A DNA stretch of 64,000 nt from JABSSA01 sp039984715 (GTDB lineage: Bacteria > Pseudomonadota > Alphaproteobacteria > Rhodobacterales > Rhodobacteraceae). The stretch lies in the NCBI GenBank assembly GCA_039984715.1, contig JBDWUA010000004.1, forward strand, positions 434,001-498,000, given 5' to 3'. Shown in pieces: positions 17,238 through 25,180 of this stretch; position 1 is the first letter of the stretch, and every line of letters starts with the position of its first letter. The notes below the pieces were generated by a model, which worked only from the letters and a program-made list of their open reading frames with translations, was not told the DNA's origin and did not search any database. The position numbers and the translations under genes are program-made.

Positions 17238-17915
17238 ATGCATAGCGAACCGTCACCGGTAAACCCGTTGCCTCCTGTTGTGTTGGCATTGTTTTTCGCA
17301 ATCGCCGGAGTCGAAGTTATGTTCGCCGTGGGTGAAGCAGGATTTGCCGGCGGACCAGAGGCCATTGGGTGGCGATTGAACGCCATCCGCGATTATGGAT
17401 TTTCAGGGTCAGTGTTTGACTGGATGATCGACCAAGGCCGTTGGCCGCTTGAACATGTGATGCGGTTTGTGACCTATCCCTTTGTTCATGGCGGCATCAC
17501 GGCGACTGTATTTTCTGGCGTGATGCTGTTGGCCATGGGCAAACTGGTCGGTGAGGTCATGGGACAGATTGCGGTTGTCGCATTGTTTTTCGGCAGCGCT
17601 GTTCTGGGTGCTTTTGTCTTTGGTTTACTGACATCCGAGGCGTGGTTGATCGGTGCCTTTCCCGGCGTTTACGGATTGATCGGTGGGTATACTTTCTTGA
17701 TGTGGCTTAAACTGGGTGCTGCGGGAGCGTCGCAATCGGGCGCGTTTTCATTGATAGTTATGTTGATGGGCATTCAATTGTTCTTTTCCATCTTCTTTGG
17801 AACGGGACCGGATTGGATCGCGGATTTGGCCGGGTTTGTTGCCGGTTTTGGCCTGTCGACGATTGTGATCCCCGGCGGATTTGCACGTCTGGTAAGCCGA
17901 TTTCGACAACGGTAA
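17238..17915 (+). CDS. Rhomboid-fold membrane protein, catalytic residues replaced
   Basis: A 225-residue protein with six hydrophobic segments (about 12-33, 70-85, 92-108, 112-130, 135-160, 173-205) and rhomboid landmarks: FVTYPFVHGG, and IGAFPGVYGLIGGYTF at the position of the GxSG helix. Aligned with GlpG, the nucleophile serine is Phe (GAFPGVYG for GLSGVVYA), and the helix-six histidine (AHIAG) is Asp (ADLAGFVAG). It should therefore be inactive as a protease, an iRhom-like pseudoenzyme. The ATG at 17238 has AAGGAGG close upstream. It is divergent from trpS across 66 bases. Confidence 0.85.
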   Translation: MHSEPSPVNPLPPVVLALFFAIAGVEVMFAVGEAGFAGGPEAIGWRLNAIRDYGFSGSVFDWMIDQGRWPLEHVMRFVTYPFVHGGITATVFSGVMLLAMGKLVGEVMGQIAVVALFFGSAVLGAFVFGLLTSEAWLIGAFPGVYGLIGGYTFLMWLKLGAAGASQSGAFSLIVMLMGIQLFFSIFFGTGPDWIADLAGFVAGFGLSTIVIPGGFARLVSRFRQR

Positions 17916-17938
17916 GGGCAGACCGTCGAAGGCATGTA

Positions 17939-18601
17939 TTACCAAGCGATGTCTTTGCCCGAATAATCCAAAAAGCGTCCGGTATCTGTGGGACCCGAAT
18001 TGTCCAAAACACGGATCATATTTTGGGCAGCAACATCTGGTGTCACGTCAGGATGACGCCCCACGTATTTTTCGGTGAATGATGTGGCAACGGTGCCCGG
18101 ATGCAGGGCAACAACAGCGGTCTGTTTGTGAGACCGACGTAGTTCTATCGCAGAGGTGCGGACAATCTGGTTCAGCGCGGCTTTGGCTGCGCGATAGCTT
18201 ATCCACCCACCCAAGCGATTGTCCTCGATTGAACCGACACGGGCGGATAAAACCGCACATACCGATGGACGATCGCGCACAAGCAGTCTGTGAGCGTGCG
18301 ATAGAACCAAGGCGGGGCCAATTGCATTCAGCGCAAATTGATCCGCCATTGCGTCTGCATTCAGCGACTTAATGGATTTTTCCGGTGTTGCGCCGTTTAT
18401 TTCAAGGGCCCCGGTTGCGATGATCACTCTGTCGAATGCGCCCAGCCCATCCAAAGATTGCGCAACGCTGTCTTGGTTCGTGATGTCCAAACCGTCGTCC
18501 CGGCGCGACAATGTGCGAACGTTATCGCCCTGAACGCGGTAAGAACGCGCCAATGCCGAGCCGATGCCCCCAGAAGCGCCAATGATCAATACGTCTGCCA
18601 T
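17939..18601 (-). CDS. Short-chain dehydrogenase/reductase (C-factor-like)
   Basis: A 220-residue SDR with the cofactor loop IGASGGIGSALAR (residues 7-19), the active-site tyrosine and lysine in SYRAAKAALN, and the HPGTVATSF segment after it. The short length and the C-terminus ending RFLDYSGKDIAW match the small SDRs annotated as CsgA/C-factor-like. Substrate unknown. It converges with the rhomboid-like gene and is otherwise isolated. Confidence 0.85.
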   Translation of the reverse strand: MADVLIIGASGGIGSALARSYRVQGDNVRTLSRRDDGLDITNQDSVAQSLDGLGAFDRVIIATGALEINGATPEKSIKSLNADAMADQFALNAIGPALVLSHAHRLLVRDRPSVCAVLSARVGSIEDNRLGGWISYRAAKAALNQIVRTSAIELRRSHKQTAVVALHPGTVATSFTEKYVGRHPDVTPDVAAQNMIRVLDNSGPTDTGRFLDYSGKDIAW

Positions 18602-18730
18602 TCCATGCCAAATAGCTGTTTGTGTTTGGGTATCAAGCTTTCGTACAACTGCCCAACACGGAAGAGTTGTACCTGAAGATGGTTTGGCCCTCTTTCAACT
18701 TTAGCACCTTTTTGGATGCGGACCTATGTG

Positions 18731-19225
18731 ATGGATTATCATTGTCAAACGCTTGGACCGGAACACGCCGAACGCTGGCGCAACATGCGTCTGGACGGTG
18801 TGCGACAATTCCCGATGGGGTTTCTGGTTACGCCCGAAGAAGTGACAAGCGTTTCGCTGGAAATGACCAAAAAGATCCTAAGCAACGGCACAGTCCGAGC
18901 TGTCTTTGATGGGGATGATTTGGTTGGCTTTTGTGGGTTTCGCCCTCAGACTCTGACACGGATCAAACATCGCGCGGAAATTGGGCCGTTCTTTGTGGAC
19001 CCGCCTTACCAAGGCAAAGGGGCTGCTGCATTCTTGATGGATCATGTCATCGCAGAGGCGCGGGACCTTGGGCTGATGCAGCTCGAGCTGTTTGTGGATA
19101 CTGAAAACGGACGCGCAATCACCTTTTACGAACGCCAAGGGTTTCAGCGGCAAGGCGTGCATCCCGGCGACGTTTTAATGGACGGAGAATTGCGGGATTC
19201 GTTTCTGTTCTGCATGCGGCTGTGA
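18731..19225 (+). CDS. GNAT family N-acetyltransferase
   Basis: A 164-residue acetyltransferase. The acetyl-CoA site is visible as GPFFVDPPYQGKGAAAFLM near residues 83-101, followed by LQLELFVDTENGRAITFYERQGF. The acceptor is not known. The ATG at 18731 gives an N-terminus (MDYHCQTLGPEHAERW) that fits relatives; an in-frame ATG at 18716 would add five residues. It precedes the leuA leader region by 66 bases and is probably a separate unit. Confidence 0.85.
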   Translation: MDYHCQTLGPEHAERWRNMRLDGVRQFPMGFLVTPEEVTSVSLEMTKKILSNGTVRAVFDGDDLVGFCGFRPQTLTRIKHRAEIGPFFVDPPYQGKGAAAFLMDHVIAEARDLGLMQLELFVDTENGRAITFYERQGFQRQGVHPGDVLMDGELRDSFLFCMRL

Positions 19226-19291
19226 CGACACGCAAAGCCAAAGCTGAATTTCCTTACTTCCCATTTAGAATCTTCGCGGTATAACGGGGCC

Positions 19292-19372
19292 ATGATACAC
19301 GCAGGACATACCCTTTTTTCACGCGCTTTGCGCGGTGCCTTGCGTGGCCTTCTGCTCCTATTTCGCCTCTGA
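19292..19372 (+). CDS. leuL: Leucine-rich leader peptide of leuA
   Basis: A 26-codon open frame with ATG at 19292 and TGA at 19370. Eight of its codons are leucine, including four in a row (CTT CTG CTC CTA, 19349-19360) just before the end, giving RGLLLLFRL. That is the layout of a ribosome-mediated attenuation peptide: stalling at the Leu run when charged tRNA-Leu is scarce would change folding of the following RNA. It lies 75 bases before leuA, whose product starts leucine synthesis. The overlapping inverted repeat at 19366-19401 is the likely switch. The ribosome binding site is weak (CGGGG). The frame is too leucine-rich and well placed to be chance, but expression is unproven. Confidence 0.8.
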   Translation: MIHAGHTLFSRALRGALRGLLLLFRL

Positions 19373-19401
19373 GCGTGCCATGTGGCGCGTCCGCTCAGAG
19401 G
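19366..19401 (+). promoter_or_regulatory. Attenuator-like inverted repeat in leuA leader
   Basis: Perfect ten-base stem CCTCTGAGCG (19366-19375) and CGCTCAGAGG (19392-19401). The left arm contains the last Leu codon and the stop of the leader peptide, so a ribosome stalled at or finishing the peptide would open or release the stem. No T run follows, so it may be an anti-terminator or act on leuA translation rather than be a simple terminator. Confidence 0.65.
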
Positions 19402-19447
19402 TAGCCAAACGCGTCAAGAGGCCAAGGACAGACAAAAGAGATTCAAT

Positions 19448-21010
19448 ATGACCCAAGACAAAAACCGCGTGTTGATTTTTGACACGACCCTCCGCGACGG
19501 CGAACAAAGCCCCGGAGCCACAATGACCCATGCAGAAAAGCTCGAAATTGCCGGGCTTTTGGATGAAATGGGTGTCGACATCATTGAAGCGGGTTTCCCA
19601 ATTGCCTCGGAAGGCGATTTCAATGCTGTCAGCGAAATTGCGAAGCAGTCCGAGAATTCGGTGATCTGCGGATTGGCGCGCGCACAAACCGGCGACATTG
19701 ATCGGTGTTGGGAGGCGGTGAAACACGCCAAGCAACCTCGCATTCATACCTTTATTGGCACCTCCCCTTTGCACAGAGCGATTCCAGACCTCAGCATGGA
19801 TGAAATGGCGCTGCGCATCGAAGAAACGGTCACCCATGCGCGCAATCTGTGTGACAACGTTCAATGGTCACCGATGGATGCAACGCGGACGGAATTTGAG
19901 TATCTGTGCCGTGTGATCGAAATCGCGATCAAATCGGGTGCCACGACGATCAATATACCTGACACAGTTGGATATACTGCGCCGCGCGAAAGCGCCGAAT
20001 TGATCGAACGCCTGATCCAAATCGTACCCGGTGCCGAAGACGTCGTATTTGCCACGCATTGTCACAACGATCTGGGTATGGCGACGGCGAACAGTCTTGC
20101 CGCGGTCGAAGCGGGCGCGCGTCAGATCGAATGCACGATCAACGGGCTTGGCGAACGGGCCGGAAACACCGCCTTGGAAGAGGTCGTTATGGCGATGAAA
20201 GTGCGCCATGACATCATGCCTTTCAACACAGGTATCGACACAACAAAGATCATGAATATCTCGCGTCGTGTGGCGTCGGTGTCTGGGTTTGCTGTGCAAT
20301 TCAACAAGGCCATCGTCGGTAAGAACGCGTTTGCACATGAAAGCGGCATTCATCAGGACGGGATGCTCAAGAACGCGGAAACGTTTGAAATCATGCGCCC
20401 CGAGGATGTTGGTCTTTCTGAGACGTCACTTGTTCTGGGCAAGCACTCTGGTCGGGCCGCGCTGCGCGATCGTTTGAGTTCGCTTGGCATCGAGGTTGGC
20501 GACAATCAACTCAAGGATGTCTTTGTCCGGTTCAAAGAGCTGGCGGATCGTAAGAAAGAAGTCTTTGACGATGATCTGATCGCTTTGATGCGCACGCAAT
20601 CTGATCCGGAAACGGAACGGTTGAAGATCCTGAAACTTGCCGTGCGGTGTGGCACCGAAGGGCCGCAGGTTGCTGATCTGGTCATGGAGATTGACGGAAA
20701 AACCGAACAGACCACGCAAACGGGCGATGGCCCAGTGGATGCGTGTTTTAACGCGGTGAAATCCCTGTTTCCGCACGATGCCAGTTTGCAGCTGTATCAA
20801 GTGCACGCCGTCACAGAAGGCACTGACGCACAGGCGACGGTAAGCGTTCGCATGGAAGAAGACGGGCGTATTGTGACCGGCGAATCCGCTGATACAGACA
20901 CAGTTGTTGCCTCTGCCAGAGCGTATGTTGGCGCGTTGAACCGTCTGTTGGTGCGCCGCGAAAAAGGTGGATCAGACAAGGCTGAAATCAGCTATAAAGA
21001 CGCGACCTGA
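19448..21010 (+). CDS. leuA: 2-isopropylmalate synthase
   Basis: Condenses acetyl-CoA with 2-oxoisovalerate, the first step of leucine synthesis. The 520-residue protein has the N-terminal TIM barrel with FDTTLRDGEQSPGATM (residues 11-26), the metal-binding FATHCHNDLGMATANS near 200, GLGERAGN near 235, and a C-terminal regulatory domain (DGPVDACFNAV) for leucine feedback. The start at 19448 is set by the family N-terminus MTQDKNRVLIFDTT and AAAGAGA upstream. It is controlled by the leader described above and ends in a strong terminator. Confidence 0.97.
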   Translation: MTQDKNRVLIFDTTLRDGEQSPGATMTHAEKLEIAGLLDEMGVDIIEAGFPIASEGDFNAVSEIAKQSENSVICGLARAQTGDIDRCWEAVKHAKQPRIHTFIGTSPLHRAIPDLSMDEMALRIEETVTHARNLCDNVQWSPMDATRTEFEYLCRVIEIAIKSGATTINIPDTVGYTAPRESAELIERLIQIVPGAEDVVFATHCHNDLGMATANSLAAVEAGARQIECTINGLGERAGNTALEEVVMAMKVRHDIMPFNTGIDTTKIMNISRRVASVSGFAVQFNKAIVGKNAFAHESGIHQDGMLKNAETFEIMRPEDVGLSETSLVLGKHSGRAALRDRLSSLGIEVGDNQLKDVFVRFKELADRKKEVFDDDLIALMRTQSDPETERLKILKLAVRCGTEGPQVADLVMEIDGKTEQTTQTGDGPVDACFNAVKSLFPHDASLQLYQVHAVTEGTDAQATVSVRMEEDGRIVTGESADTDTVVASARAYVGALNRLLVRREKGGSDKAEISYKDAT

Positions 21011-21040
21011 TCACTGCGAGGCAACATTCTGAATATTGAA

Positions 21041-21066
21041 AGGGCGGTCAAGTGGCCGCCCTTTTC
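21041..21066 (+). terminator. leuA terminator
   Basis: Stem GGGCGGTC (21042-21049) and GGCCGCCC (21054-21061) with one wobble pair and loop AAGT, followed by TTTTCT. It lies 31 bases after the leuA stop; the A-rich left flank could also serve the convergent LacI gene. Confidence 0.8.
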
Positions 21067-21088
21067 TATGTCAGTTTTTTCGTCAACC

Positions 21089-22111
21089 TCATACTGGGGG
21101 TGGCCCAAGTGATGCCCGCTGTTTAATCTCTGTTTGCAGTTTTACAGACCTGCCAGAGCTTTCTTTTTCCACCATTGCCACAACTTCACAGGCCGCTTTG
21201 CGACCCATTTCCTGGTGTGGGACATGCACAGTTGTCAACGCAGGTGATACAATTCGGGCAAGTTCAATATCATCAAATCCGGTGATCGAAACATCCTGAG
21301 GCACGCGCAGACCCATATCGATTGCCTGACGAAGGGCCCCAACGGCCAAGACATCGTTGCCACACATTACTGCGGTGGGTTTTGACGGGCCGGACATCAA
21401 CCGCTTGAAGGCTTCGGCCCCGTTTTCGACGTCGTAAGGGGTTTCGATGATGTTCAAAGTGGCATTGCCAAACCAACGCGCAATCAAAGCATCCTTAAGC
21501 CCTTCGATGCGTTGTTGGGCGCGGTCGTTGCCTTGGCTGATCCCTGAAATCATCGCAATTCGTTCATGACCAAGTGCGATAACCTTGTCGGTCAACGCGC
21601 GCATGGCGTCACGGTTGCTAAATCCAATAGACGGTAAGCGCCCGTCATTCTGAAACGACCATGCCACCAATGCAGGCACCTTTTGGCGATCAAGGTATTT
21701 GTAGATTTCCGGATCGCGATCATGGCCGATCAATAGCAAACCGTCGGCCCCTCGGGCGACAAGCGTGCGGATTTGTTCCTTTTCGACCTCGGGTTTGTAG
21801 GCAGAGCTGGCCACCAATAACGTGTACCCTAGGGTGTGTAATTCTTCTTGGAAGGCCTGCAATCCGCGCGCAAATATCGCGTTTTCCATGGTCGGGATGA
21901 TCGCGCCAATGGTGAATGTCCGTTTGGCCGCCATGACTCTGGCTGCGAAGTTCGGAGTGTAACCAAGCGTGTCGACCGCGATCATCACGCGCTTGCGGGT
22001 GGCCTCTACGACTCTGTCAGGTGTGTTCAAACACCGCGATACCGTTGCCGTTGATACACCCGCCTTCTTGGCGACATCGTCCAAGGTTGGTGCGGCGGAG
22101 GTATTTGGCAT
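21089..22111 (-). CDS. LacI-family transcriptional regulator
   Basis: A 340-residue repressor: helix-turn-helix and hinge at residues 9-58 (TLDDVAKKAGVSTATVSRCL, then GYTPNFAARVMA), then a periplasmic-binding-protein-like effector domain with typical IGAIIPT and GFDDIELA segments. It is divergent from the HpsN-ComDE-like operon, and two palindromic sites of the LacI type stand in the intergenic region. Effector not known; a sulfonate intermediate such as dihydroxypropanesulfonate or sulfolactate is a reasonable guess from the operon. Confidence 0.92.
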   Translation of the reverse strand: MPNTSAAPTLDDVAKKAGVSTATVSRCLNTPDRVVEATRKRVMIAVDTLGYTPNFAARVMAAKRTFTIGAIIPTMENAIFARGLQAFQEELHTLGYTLLVASSAYKPEVEKEQIRTLVARGADGLLLIGHDRDPEIYKYLDRQKVPALVAWSFQNDGRLPSIGFSNRDAMRALTDKVIALGHERIAMISGISQGNDRAQQRIEGLKDALIARWFGNATLNIIETPYDVENGAEAFKRLMSGPSKPTAVMCGNDVLAVGALRQAIDMGLRVPQDVSITGFDDIELARIVSPALTTVHVPHQEMGRKAACEVVAMVEKESSGRSVKLQTEIKQRASLGPPPV

Positions 22112-22178
22112 TCGTGATCTCTCGATTTGGGTTTCTCTAAACTAGTAGCACACCAATTGTGATTTTACACCCAGCAGA

Positions 22179-22192
22179 TGTAAGGGCTTGCA
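22179..22192. promoter_or_regulatory. LacI-type operator, imperfect copy
   Basis: TGTAAGGGCTTGCA, matching the perfect palindrome at 22200-22213 in 12 of 14 positions. Its centre lies exactly 21 bases from the other, about two helical turns, as expected for cooperative binding of LacI-family dimers. Confidence 0.65.
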
Positions 22193-22199
22193 TTACTTA

Positions 22200-22213
22200 T
22201 GTAAGCGCTTACA
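22200..22213. promoter_or_regulatory. LacI-type operator, perfect palindrome
   Basis: TGTAAGCGCTTACA is a 14-base perfect palindrome with the central CG typical of LacI/GalR-family operators. It lies 87 bases upstream of the regulator's own start and 243 bases before the HpsN-like gene. Confidence 0.75.
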
Positions 22214-22456
22214 AGCTCTGGTAAATCGATTCATCTGGGAACCTAATTTGATGCTACTTGCCGCACTGCTTTGGCCTTTGGAAGCCGTTCATGTGCCATT
22301 CTTGGATCGGACAATCGCAGCAAAATTGCCGTCGGGGTTGCCCTATTGGCTTTCCCCTTTGTTTTAACATTGTTGATGGTGGTTCCGTTGATCGCTTGCA
22401 AATTTCCAGTTTCTCCGCCTTTTCTTCCTGAGACTTACAAATAGGACAACCTGCCA

Positions 22457-23764
22457 ATGCCCCGCGAATACCTGAAAAAGGCGACCCATACGGCCAAGTC
22501 AGATGCCTCAGAGGTGCACGAGACGGTAAAGACCATTCTTGCAGATATTGAGGCTGGCGGTGACGCGAAAGCGATGGAATACGCGGCCAAGTTCGACAGA
22601 TATCAAGGCAGTGTTCTGTTGACGGCAGATGAAATCGAAGCGGCCTGCGCTTTGGTTTCTGACAAGCTGAAAGACGACATTCAGTTTGCACATGATAACG
22701 TTCGCAGATTTGCTGAAACGCAGTTGGCGACTGTGTCTGATGTTGAGGTCGAAATCGTGCCGGGTGTGTTGGCTGGGCAAAAAGCGATCCCCGTTGATGC
22801 GGTTGGGTGTTACGTGCCCGGTGGACGATATAGCCACATCGCCAGCGCAATCATGACGGTGACAACGGCCAAGGTGGCGGGATGTGGTCACATTACCGCT
22901 TGTTCGCCGCCGCGCCCTGAAATCGGGATCGCCCCGGCTATCGTTTATGCGGCGCATATTTGTGGCGCTGACAAGATTTTGGCCATGGGCGGCGTTCAGG
23001 GGGTTGCGGGGATGACCTTCGGCCTGTTTGGTTTGCCCAAGGCCAACATACTTGTTGGGCCGGGCAATCAATTTGTGGCCGAAGCAAAACGCATACTGTT
23101 TGGTCGCGTTGGCATTGATATGATCGCGGGTCCAACCGATAGCCTGATCCTTGCAGATGCAAGTGCGGACGCTTTGATTGTCGCGACAGATTTAGTCAGC
23201 CAAGCGGAACATGGATACAATTCGCCTGTCTGGCTTGTGACGGACAATCGATCTCTGGCAGAGAAGGTTATGGAACTGGTGCCGGGCTTGATCGACGATC
23301 TGCCTGATTTGAACCGGGAAAACGCGTTTGCCGCATGGCGCGATTATGCCGAGGTCATCCTGTGTAATGATCGTGAAGAAATGGCGGAATGCTCGGATGA
23401 TTACGCGCCAGAACACCTGACAGTTCAGGCCGGCGATTTGGATTGGTGGCTGTCGCGATTGACGTGTTACGGATCATTGTTTTTGGGCGAGGAAACCACA
23501 GTGTCCTACGGCGACAAGGCGACAGGGACAAACCACGTTTTGCCGACCTCTGGTGCGGCCAGCTATACTGGGGGCCTGAGTGTTCATAAGTACATGAAAA
23601 TCGTCACATGGCAGCGCGCAACACGTGCCGGGTCAAAACCCATTGCCGAGGCCACAGCCCGAATTTCGCGATTAGAAGGGATGGAAGGCCACGCGCGCGC
23701 AGCAGATGTGCGGTTGGCCAAATATTTCCCCGACGAAGAATTTGATTTGACTGCCGATGACTAA
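22457..23764 (+). CDS. hpsN: HpsN-like sulfopropanediol 3-dehydrogenase (histidinol dehydrogenase fold)
   Basis: A 435-residue NAD-dependent zinc dehydrogenase of the histidinol dehydrogenase family. Zinc and catalytic residues are all present: SQAEHG (Gln and His), APEHL (catalytic Glu-His), the Asp in SYGDKATGTNHVLPT and the late His in EGHARAADVRL. It is most likely HpsN, which oxidises the terminal alcohol of 2,3-dihydroxypropane-1-sulfonate in two steps to 3-sulfolactate, because it heads an operon with sulfopyruvate decarboxylase subunits and not histidine genes. It is under probable LacI control and overlaps the next gene by eight bases. A true histidinol dehydrogenase role is the main alternative. 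Confidence 0.85.
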   Translation: MPREYLKKATHTAKSDASEVHETVKTILADIEAGGDAKAMEYAAKFDRYQGSVLLTADEIEAACALVSDKLKDDIQFAHDNVRRFAETQLATVSDVEVEIVPGVLAGQKAIPVDAVGCYVPGGRYSHIASAIMTVTTAKVAGCGHITACSPPRPEIGIAPAIVYAAHICGADKILAMGGVQGVAGMTFGLFGLPKANILVGPGNQFVAEAKRILFGRVGIDMIAGPTDSLILADASADALIVATDLVSQAEHGYNSPVWLVTDNRSLAEKVMELVPGLIDDLPDLNRENAFAAWRDYAEVILCNDREEMAECSDDYAPEHLTVQAGDLDWWLSRLTCYGSLFLGEETTVSYGDKATGTNHVLPTSGAASYTGGLSVHKYMKIVTWQRATRAGSKPIAEATARISRLEGMEGHARAADVRLAKYFPDEEFDLTADD

Positions 23765-24530
23765 GAACACTCCAAACCCCGCTGCATTGTTTGATCTGAC
23801 GGGTCGCGTTGCTTGTGTCACAGGTGCAAGCTCGGGCTTGGGCCGCCGCGCCGCCGTGGCTTTGGCGTCCGCCGGTGCCAAAGTGGTGGGCGTTGCCCGT
23901 CGATCAGAGGCGTTGGATGACCTGAAAGCCGAGATAGGCGAAAATGCCGATGCCGTAGTTGCGGATGTTGCTGATCGCGATGAGTTGGAGCGTCTGACAT
24001 CGGCTGTGTCCGCGCCTTTTGGCCCTCCGGATATCTTGATCCATGCGGCTGGAATCAACACACGCGAAGCCGCAGATGACGTGACACAGGATGGGTGGGA
24101 TCAAACACTGGCGTTGAACCTAACTGCGCCGTTCTTTTTGAGTCAGGCCTTTGTCCCCGCGATGAAAGCAAAAGGGTGGGGGCGGATCGTGAATTTTGCA
24201 TCCCTGCAAACAACGCGCGCTTTTCCGGGGGGAATAGCATACGGGGCAACCAAAGCGGGCATTGGTCAATTGACCCGCGCCATGGCCCAAGAGTGGTCGG
24301 CTTATGGCATCACGGCCAACGCGATTGGCCCTGGGTTTTTCCCAACGGAACTGACGCAAGCGGTGTTTGATGACCTTGATCGGGCCGCGCGCAATGCTGC
24401 GCAAACCTGTGTGGGGCGTAACGGACGGATGGACGACATTGATGGCCCTGTTTTGTTTTTGTGTTCCGATGCGTCCAATTTCGTGACAGGACAGGTCTTG
24501 ATGGTGGACGGTGGGTTCACGGCTAAATGA
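23757..24530 (+). CDS. SDR-family oxidoreductase in hps-like operon
   Basis: A 257-residue classical SDR: cofactor loop VTGASSGLGRRAAV (residues 20-33), HAAGIN, active-site tyrosine and lysine in GGIAYGATKAGIGQLTR, and C-terminal GQVLMVDGGFTAK. Its start lies inside the end of hpsN (eight-base overlap), so the two are coupled. In dihydroxypropanesulfonate pathways extra dehydrogenases (HpsO, HpsP) interconvert stereoisomers at C2; this gene could fill that role, but sequence alone cannot show it. A 143-base gap without a clear gene separates it from the decarboxylase genes. Confidence 0.85.
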   Translation: MTKNTPNPAALFDLTGRVACVTGASSGLGRRAAVALASAGAKVVGVARRSEALDDLKAEIGENADAVVADVADRDELERLTSAVSAPFGPPDILIHAAGINTREAADDVTQDGWDQTLALNLTAPFFLSQAFVPAMKAKGWGRIVNFASLQTTRAFPGGIAYGATKAGIGQLTRAMAQEWSAYGITANAIGPGFFPTELTQAVFDDLDRAARNAAQTCVGRNGRMDDIDGPVLFLCSDASNFVTGQVLMVDGGFTAK

Positions 24531-24673
24531 CGGCGTTTGTGAGCTTGGCTGGACCTGTCGAGAACACCAATCGCTGCGTTGTTCATCGCGCATTTCATGC
24601 CGCAGATGTACCGCGCCGCGCCTGATTAGAATTTCGCGCATCCGAGCGCACCAACGGAAAGGCAATCTTTAGG

Positions 24674-25180
24674 ATGAACATAGACAAGAAGATAGCGGAT
24701 GATTTTGTTGCGAACGGCGTGTCGTTTGTGACGACGGTGCCGTGCAAGCAGCTTGCAGGTGTGATTGCCGAGATTGACGAACGCGATGACATCTTTCACA
24801 TCCCGTCCAACAAAGAAGACGAAGGTATGGGCCTGTGCGCGGGCGCGTTCATGGGCGGGAAACGCCCTGCGATCATCATGCAGAACACTGCGATTGGTGT
24901 GACGATCAACACACTTGCCACGTTGACGCAATTTTATCGCATGCCGTTGCCGATGTTGATTTCCTATCGCGGTGAACTGCGTGAACCGGTGGCCTGCCAG
25001 GTGGAAATGGCTGTGCACACTAAGGCGTTGCTAGCCCAGTTGAACATCCCGACCTATCATTTTCACTGGCAAAAGGATGTGGAAGAATTCGATAACATCC
25101 TGAAATACACCTTCATGTGCAATAAACCTGTGGCGATCCTAACGGATGCCAATTTCTGGGGAGGCTATGGCGACCAATGA
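24674..25180 (+). CDS. comD: Sulfopyruvate decarboxylase, alpha subunit-like
   Basis: A 168-residue protein with the pyrimidine-binding half of a thiamine-diphosphate decarboxylase: FVTTVPCKQLAG near the start, then HIPSNKEDEGMGLCAGAFMGGKRP with the catalytic glutamate, MQNTAIGVTINTL and LPMLISYRGE. Split alpha and beta subunits of about 170 and 185 residues are characteristic of ComD/ComE sulfopyruvate decarboxylase. The product would be sulfoacetaldehyde. Phosphonopyruvate decarboxylase is the close alternative. It overlaps the beta gene by four bases (ATGA). Confidence 0.85.
   Translation: MNIDKKIADDFVANGVSFVTTVPCKQLAGVIAEIDERDDIFHIPSNKEDEGMGLCAGAFMGGKRPAIIMQNTAIGVTINTLATLTQFYRMPLPMLISYRGELREPVACQVEMAVHTKALLAQLNIPTYHFHWQKDVEEFDNILKYTFMCNKPVAILTDANFWGGYGDQ

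Larger units (their letters stand above)
22112..22456. other. Divergent regulatory region between LacI regulator and hps-like operon
   Basis: This 345-base gap holds two operator palindromes (22179-22213) and, closer to the operon, a stretch with hydrophobic codons in two frames. One frame runs ATG 22251 to TAA 22367 (38 residues, MLLAALLWPLEAV...). A second overlapping frame ends in TAG at 22444 and reads VALLAFPFVLTLLMVVPLI near its end. Joined by a frameshift they would make one small membrane protein, so this may be a degraded small gene; neither frame is strong enough to call a CDS. Confidence 0.35.

Noticed and set aside
22254..22850. Minus-strand frame of 198 codons
   Set aside because: Antisense to the hpsN start and the regulatory gap; Arg/Pro/Gln-rich shadow.
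22457..23764. Annotation as a histidine-biosynthetic histidinol dehydrogenase
   Set aside because: All zinc and catalytic residues are shared by both enzymes, but the operon has sulfopyruvate decarboxylase subunits and no his genes, which favours HpsN.
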